9,133 nt of DNA from assembly GCA_916048145.1 (NCBI GenBank), contig CAJZGT010000048.1, forward strand, positions 1 to 9,133, in the 5' to 3' direction. Shown piece after piece: positions 7,044 through 9,133 of the stretch. The translations under genes were made by a program, and so were the position numbers. Below the pieces are notes generated by a model, which did no database searches, was not told the origin of the DNA, and was given only the letters and a program-made list of their open reading frames with translations. Every line of letters begins with the position of its first letter. The first letter of the stretch is position 1. This stretch comes from an uncultured Streptococcus sp. (GTDB lineage: Bacteria; Bacillota; Bacilli; Lactobacillales; Streptococcaceae).

Positions 7044-7071
7044 ATTATATCACATTTTTAAGGATTTTCGA
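7044..7071 (-). promoter_or_regulatory. metG promoter
   Basis: A perfect TATAAT (7049-7044 on the minus strand) is preceded after 16 bases by TCGAAA (7071-7066), a four-of-six -35. The predicted start is near 7037, giving a leader of about 39 bases. That leader carries a small CAGG...CCTG dyad just before the ribosome site, too weak to interpret. Confidence 0.7.
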
Positions 7072-7085
7072 TAGGGAAATCTATA

Positions 7086-7117
7086 CAAAAACAAGATAGA
7101 CAAGTGTCCATCTTGTT
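7086..7117 (-). terminator. Terminator of the MacAB-like export operon
   Basis: Arms 7090-7101 and 7106-7117 form a 12-position stem with a 4-base loop. The single A/C mismatch on the plus strand becomes a G-U pair in minus-strand RNA, and a U-tract follows on that strand, so it is best read as terminating the permease transcript five bases after its stop codon. It also isolates the metG promoter from upstream transcription. Confidence 0.85.
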
Positions 7118-7121
7118 GATC

Positions 7122-8381
7122 TTATTCATAACGAAGGGCTTCAATTGGATCAAGTTTCGATGCCTTGTTAGCTGGCAAGACTCCAAAAATCATACCAACA
7201 CTAGCCGAAACTGCAAGACTAAATAGGGCAACTGGGATTGATACTCCTACTTCTATACCCGCAATCAAACCTTGTAAAAGTAGGCCAGCTATAGCGGTTA
7301 AGCCTGTCGCAATGGTTAGACCAATAACTCCCCCAAGCAAGGTCAAAATCATGGATTCAATCAAAAACTGGATTAAAATATTAGCACGTGTCGCACCCAA
7401 AGCCTTACGGAGACCAATCTCACGAGTACGCTCTGTCACCGAAACCAGCATGATGTTCATAACACCAGTCCCGCCAACAAAAAGGGAAATTCCTGCAATG
7501 GCACTAATAATCGTAGTTATAAAGCCGAAAAATTGTTGTACTTCTTGGAAGGCTGCAGTCGCATCTGCCACCTGATACTCCCCTTGCTGAAGACCAGCAA
7601 TCTCGGTCAATTTTCTAGCTAATTCTGGTCCCACTGTTGGTGTCAAACTGGTATCATTGACACGGAAGACAATATTAGAAATTTCATCCATATTGAAGTT
7701 ATTGGCAAGAGAAATATTAGTTGTAATCGGAAGTCCACCAATACCAAAAGTCTTGGCAGCCTTGGCCTCATCGCTAGTATAGACACCAATGACACGATAA
7801 CTAAAGCCACCAACATCTATAATCTGGTTAACCGCTTCTTGAGCTGACCCAAACAGACTATTAGCAAGTTCTTTGTCTAGTAAAATGACACTGGCCACAT
7901 CTTTATAATCCTGAGCTATAAGACTTCGTCCTGCAACAATTTCATTTTCAACTGCCTTCATGTAAGTAATATTTCCACCTGTCAAGCTAGCACGCTCAAC
8001 TTTTTTATCCTTATAAGACAAGGTGGTATTTGTTGAGTTGGTTACATAGTAACTATCTACCCCCTTCAGTTTGGCCGCCTCCCTGACCCAGGATTCTTGC
8101 GGTTTTGGTGGTTCCACAGGAACTTCCTCTTCTTTCCCAGAAACTGTCAAAGCTGATTGTTTTTGGGTAAAAGAACCGTCTTTACTTTTAATGGGTGAGA
8201 AAAAGACATGGATATTCTTCTGTGACTTGGTCATATTTTTATTAACCTGACGAGACATGGAATCCCCCAGAGCCATAATCACAACAACTGATGAAACACC
8301 AATGATAATCCCAATCATAGTGAGAAAAGAGCGCATCTTGTGGGCCATGATAGATGAAAAGGCAAATTTCAGATTCTGCAT
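7122..8381 (-). CDS. MacB/FtsX-type ABC transporter permease
   Basis: Membrane subunit of a MacB-like (type VII) ABC exporter. The 419 residues show the expected order: cytoplasmic N-terminus, TM1 (about 18-38), a large extracytoplasmic MacB periplasmic-core-like domain (about 42-283), TM2 (about 286-312), TM3 (about 337-370) and TM4 (about 379-403). The FtsX signature with GVMNIMLVSVTERTREIG (306-323), which contains the ATPase-coupling segment, and the C-terminal PANKASKLDPIEALRYE are conserved. Such permeases do not carry substrate across the membrane but relay ATPase motion to the external domain and adaptor. ATPase and permease are separate polypeptides, unlike fused E. coli MacB. The start is one base after the ATPase stop, with AAAAGGAGG (8391-8399) inside the ATPase end. 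It resembles the pneumococcal MacAB-like pump (Spr0693-Spr0695, from memory). The substrate, perhaps antimicrobial peptides or macrocycles, cannot be read from sequence. Confidence 0.92.
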   Translation of the reverse strand: MQNLKFAFSSIMAHKMRSFLTMIGIIIGVSSVVVIMALGDSMSRQVNKNMTKSQKNIHVFFSPIKSKDGSFTQKQSALTVSGKEEEVPVEPPKPQESWVREAAKLKGVDSYYVTNSTNTTLSYKDKKVERASLTGGNITYMKAVENEIVAGRSLIAQDYKDVASVILLDKELANSLFGSAQEAVNQIIDVGGFSYRVIGVYTSDEAKAAKTFGIGGLPITTNISLANNFNMDEISNIVFRVNDTSLTPTVGPELARKLTEIAGLQQGEYQVADATAAFQEVQQFFGFITTIISAIAGISLFVGGTGVMNIMLVSVTERTREIGLRKALGATRANILIQFLIESMILTLLGGVIGLTIATGLTAIAGLLLQGLIAGIEVGVSIPVALFSLAVSASVGMIFGVLPANKASKLDPIEALRYE

Positions 8382-8382
8382 C

Positions 8383-9084
8383 TTAGTTTTCCTCCTTTTC
8401 TAGCTGAGCACTATCAGATGAAATAACTCCATCTCGAATAACAATCTGGCGTTTGGCATAAGCAGCGATTTCAGGCTCATGCGTTACCATGATAATGGTT
8501 TTTCCTTCTTTATTCAGTTCAACCAATAATTGCATGATTTGGTTACCTGTTTTGGTATCCAAGGCTCCTGTCGGTTCGTCCGCTAGGATAATAGAAGGAT
8601 TGTTTACTAAGGCACGCGCGATGGCTACACGTTGCTTTTGACCACCAGATAATTCAGAAGGCAAATGGTGACTACGTTCTGTCAATTCAACCTTATCAAG
8701 ATATTCCTCAGCTAACTTGCGCCGTTTTGAAGCCGAAACTCCTGCATAAATCAAGGGTAATTCTACATTTTGCAGAGCATTAAGTTTGGATAGAAGAAAG
8801 AACTGCTGAAAAACAAATCCGATTTGTTGATTGCGAACCTTGGCTAGTTGTTTTTCACCTAGTCCCGCCACTTCTTGACCTTCAAGATAATATTCGCCAC
8901 TGCTTGGTGTATCCAACATCCCAATCGTATTCATCAGAGTAGACTTACCAGAACCAGATGGTCCCATAATGGCAACAAACTCACCCTCATTCACTTCTAG
9001 ATTGATATTTTTGAGTACCTGCAGTTCTTGGTCACCATTACGGTAACTTCTGCAGATATTTTTTAGACTAATTAGTTGCTTCAT
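8383..9084 (-). CDS. ABC transporter ATPase, MacB/LolD type
   Basis: Cytoplasmic ATP-hydrolysing subunit that pairs with the FtsX-type permease encoded immediately downstream. The 233 residues contain every nucleotide-binding element: Walker A GPSGSGKST (41-49), Q-loop Q93 in FVFQQFFLLS, ABC signature LSGGQ (145-149) followed by KQRVAIARAL, Walker B IILADE (165-170), D-loop GALD (173-176) and H-loop H202. The LNALQNVELPLIYAG stretch after the Q-loop is typical of the MacB/LolD family. The ATG overlaps the preceding gene by 17 bp and has AGAGGTGA (9091-9098) six bases upstream. The adaptor, ATPase, permease order is the usual Gram-positive MacAB-like arrangement, and the overlap suggests coupled translation and fixed stoichiometry. 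Confidence 0.95.
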   Translation of the reverse strand: MKQLISLKNICRSYRNGDQELQVLKNINLEVNEGEFVAIMGPSGSGKSTLMNTIGMLDTPSSGEYYLEGQEVAGLGEKQLAKVRNQQIGFVFQQFFLLSKLNALQNVELPLIYAGVSASKRRKLAEEYLDKVELTERSHHLPSELSGGQKQRVAIARALVNNPSIILADEPTGALDTKTGNQIMQLLVELNKEGKTIIMVTHEPEIAAYAKRQIVIRDGVISSDSAQLEKEEN

Positions 9085-9133
9085 CAGCCTTCACCTCTTT
9101 TCCTTCCTCTAGAGAAGACGTTGGGTTACTGAT
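9068..9133 (-). CDS. C-terminal end of an upstream gene, presumably the membrane-fusion adaptor (MacA-like)
   Basis: The frame entering from the right edge stays open for 21 codons, ending LEEGKEVKADEATN and TAG at 9068-9070. It overlaps the ATPase start by 17 bp in a different frame, as in coupled operons. The polar, acidic tail suits the end of an extracytoplasmic HlyD/MacA-type adaptor, and this is the usual partner upstream of MacB-like ATPase genes in streptococci. The fragment is too short to prove family membership; identity rests on gene order. Confidence 0.65.
   Translation of the reverse strand: MSNPTSSLEEGKEVKADEATN

Noticed and set aside
7165..7575. Plus-strand open frame of 136 codons antisense to the permease gene
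   Set aside because: It lies wholly within the conserved FtsX domain on the other strand, has no promoter or ribosome site and gives a low-complexity shadow protein.
1..9133. Mobile elements, CRISPR arrays, BOX/RUP-type repeats, toxin-antitoxin or defence genes
   Set aside because: No transposase-like frames, long terminal repeats, regularly spaced repeats or recognisable defence families were seen; all large frames are accounted for by housekeeping or transport genes.

Overview
The window looks like chromosomal DNA of a low-GC Gram-positive coccus, most probably Streptococcus of the mitis/pneumoniae group. The basis is AT-rich intergenic DNA, extended -10 (TGnTATAAT-type) promoters, close resemblance of S20, DeoC, Cdd and MetRS to streptococcal forms as I remember them, and a MacAB-like ABC system next to metG. 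Species is not resolved from sequence alone. No IS, prophage, CRISPR, rRNA or tRNA is visible. The longest gap without a gene is the 172-bp divergent promoter region 3002-3173, which is annotated below.

Left block (79-3001, minus strand): a tightly packed operon running right to left, made of an RsmC-like rRNA methyltransferase, pyrimidine-nucleoside phosphorylase (pdp), deoxyribose-phosphate aldolase (deoC) and cytidine deaminase (cdd). Junctions are a 4-bp ATGA overlap, a 19-bp gap and a 14-bp overlap. Together Cdd, Pdp and DeoC turn (deoxy)cytidine and (deoxy)uridine/thymidine into free bases and, through deoxyribose phosphates, glyceraldehyde-3-phosphate and acetaldehyde. A promoter whose start point would fall on the first ATG (leaderless message) and a CcpA cre-like site over its -35 region are proposed.

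Middle block (3138-4984, plus strand): coaA (pantothenate kinase, first step of CoA synthesis), rpsT (S20, with a TTG start, own consensus promoter and terminator), and a small P-loop kinase of the FlaR/topology-modulation family that has no obvious promoter of its own.

Right block (5001-9133, minus strand): metG (methionyl-tRNA synthetase with C-terminal tRNA-binding domain), converging on the small kinase through a bidirectional terminator; then a three-gene MacAB-like export operon of which the FtsX/MacB permease and the ATPase are complete and only the last 21 codons of the upstream gene, presumably the membrane-fusion adaptor, lie in the window.

This is an ordinary housekeeping region. 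I found no undescribed multi-gene system; the points worth a second look are regulatory (leaderless start, cre-like site, dyad between divergent promoters, start-codon choices) and a possible synteny junction between rpsT and the small kinase.
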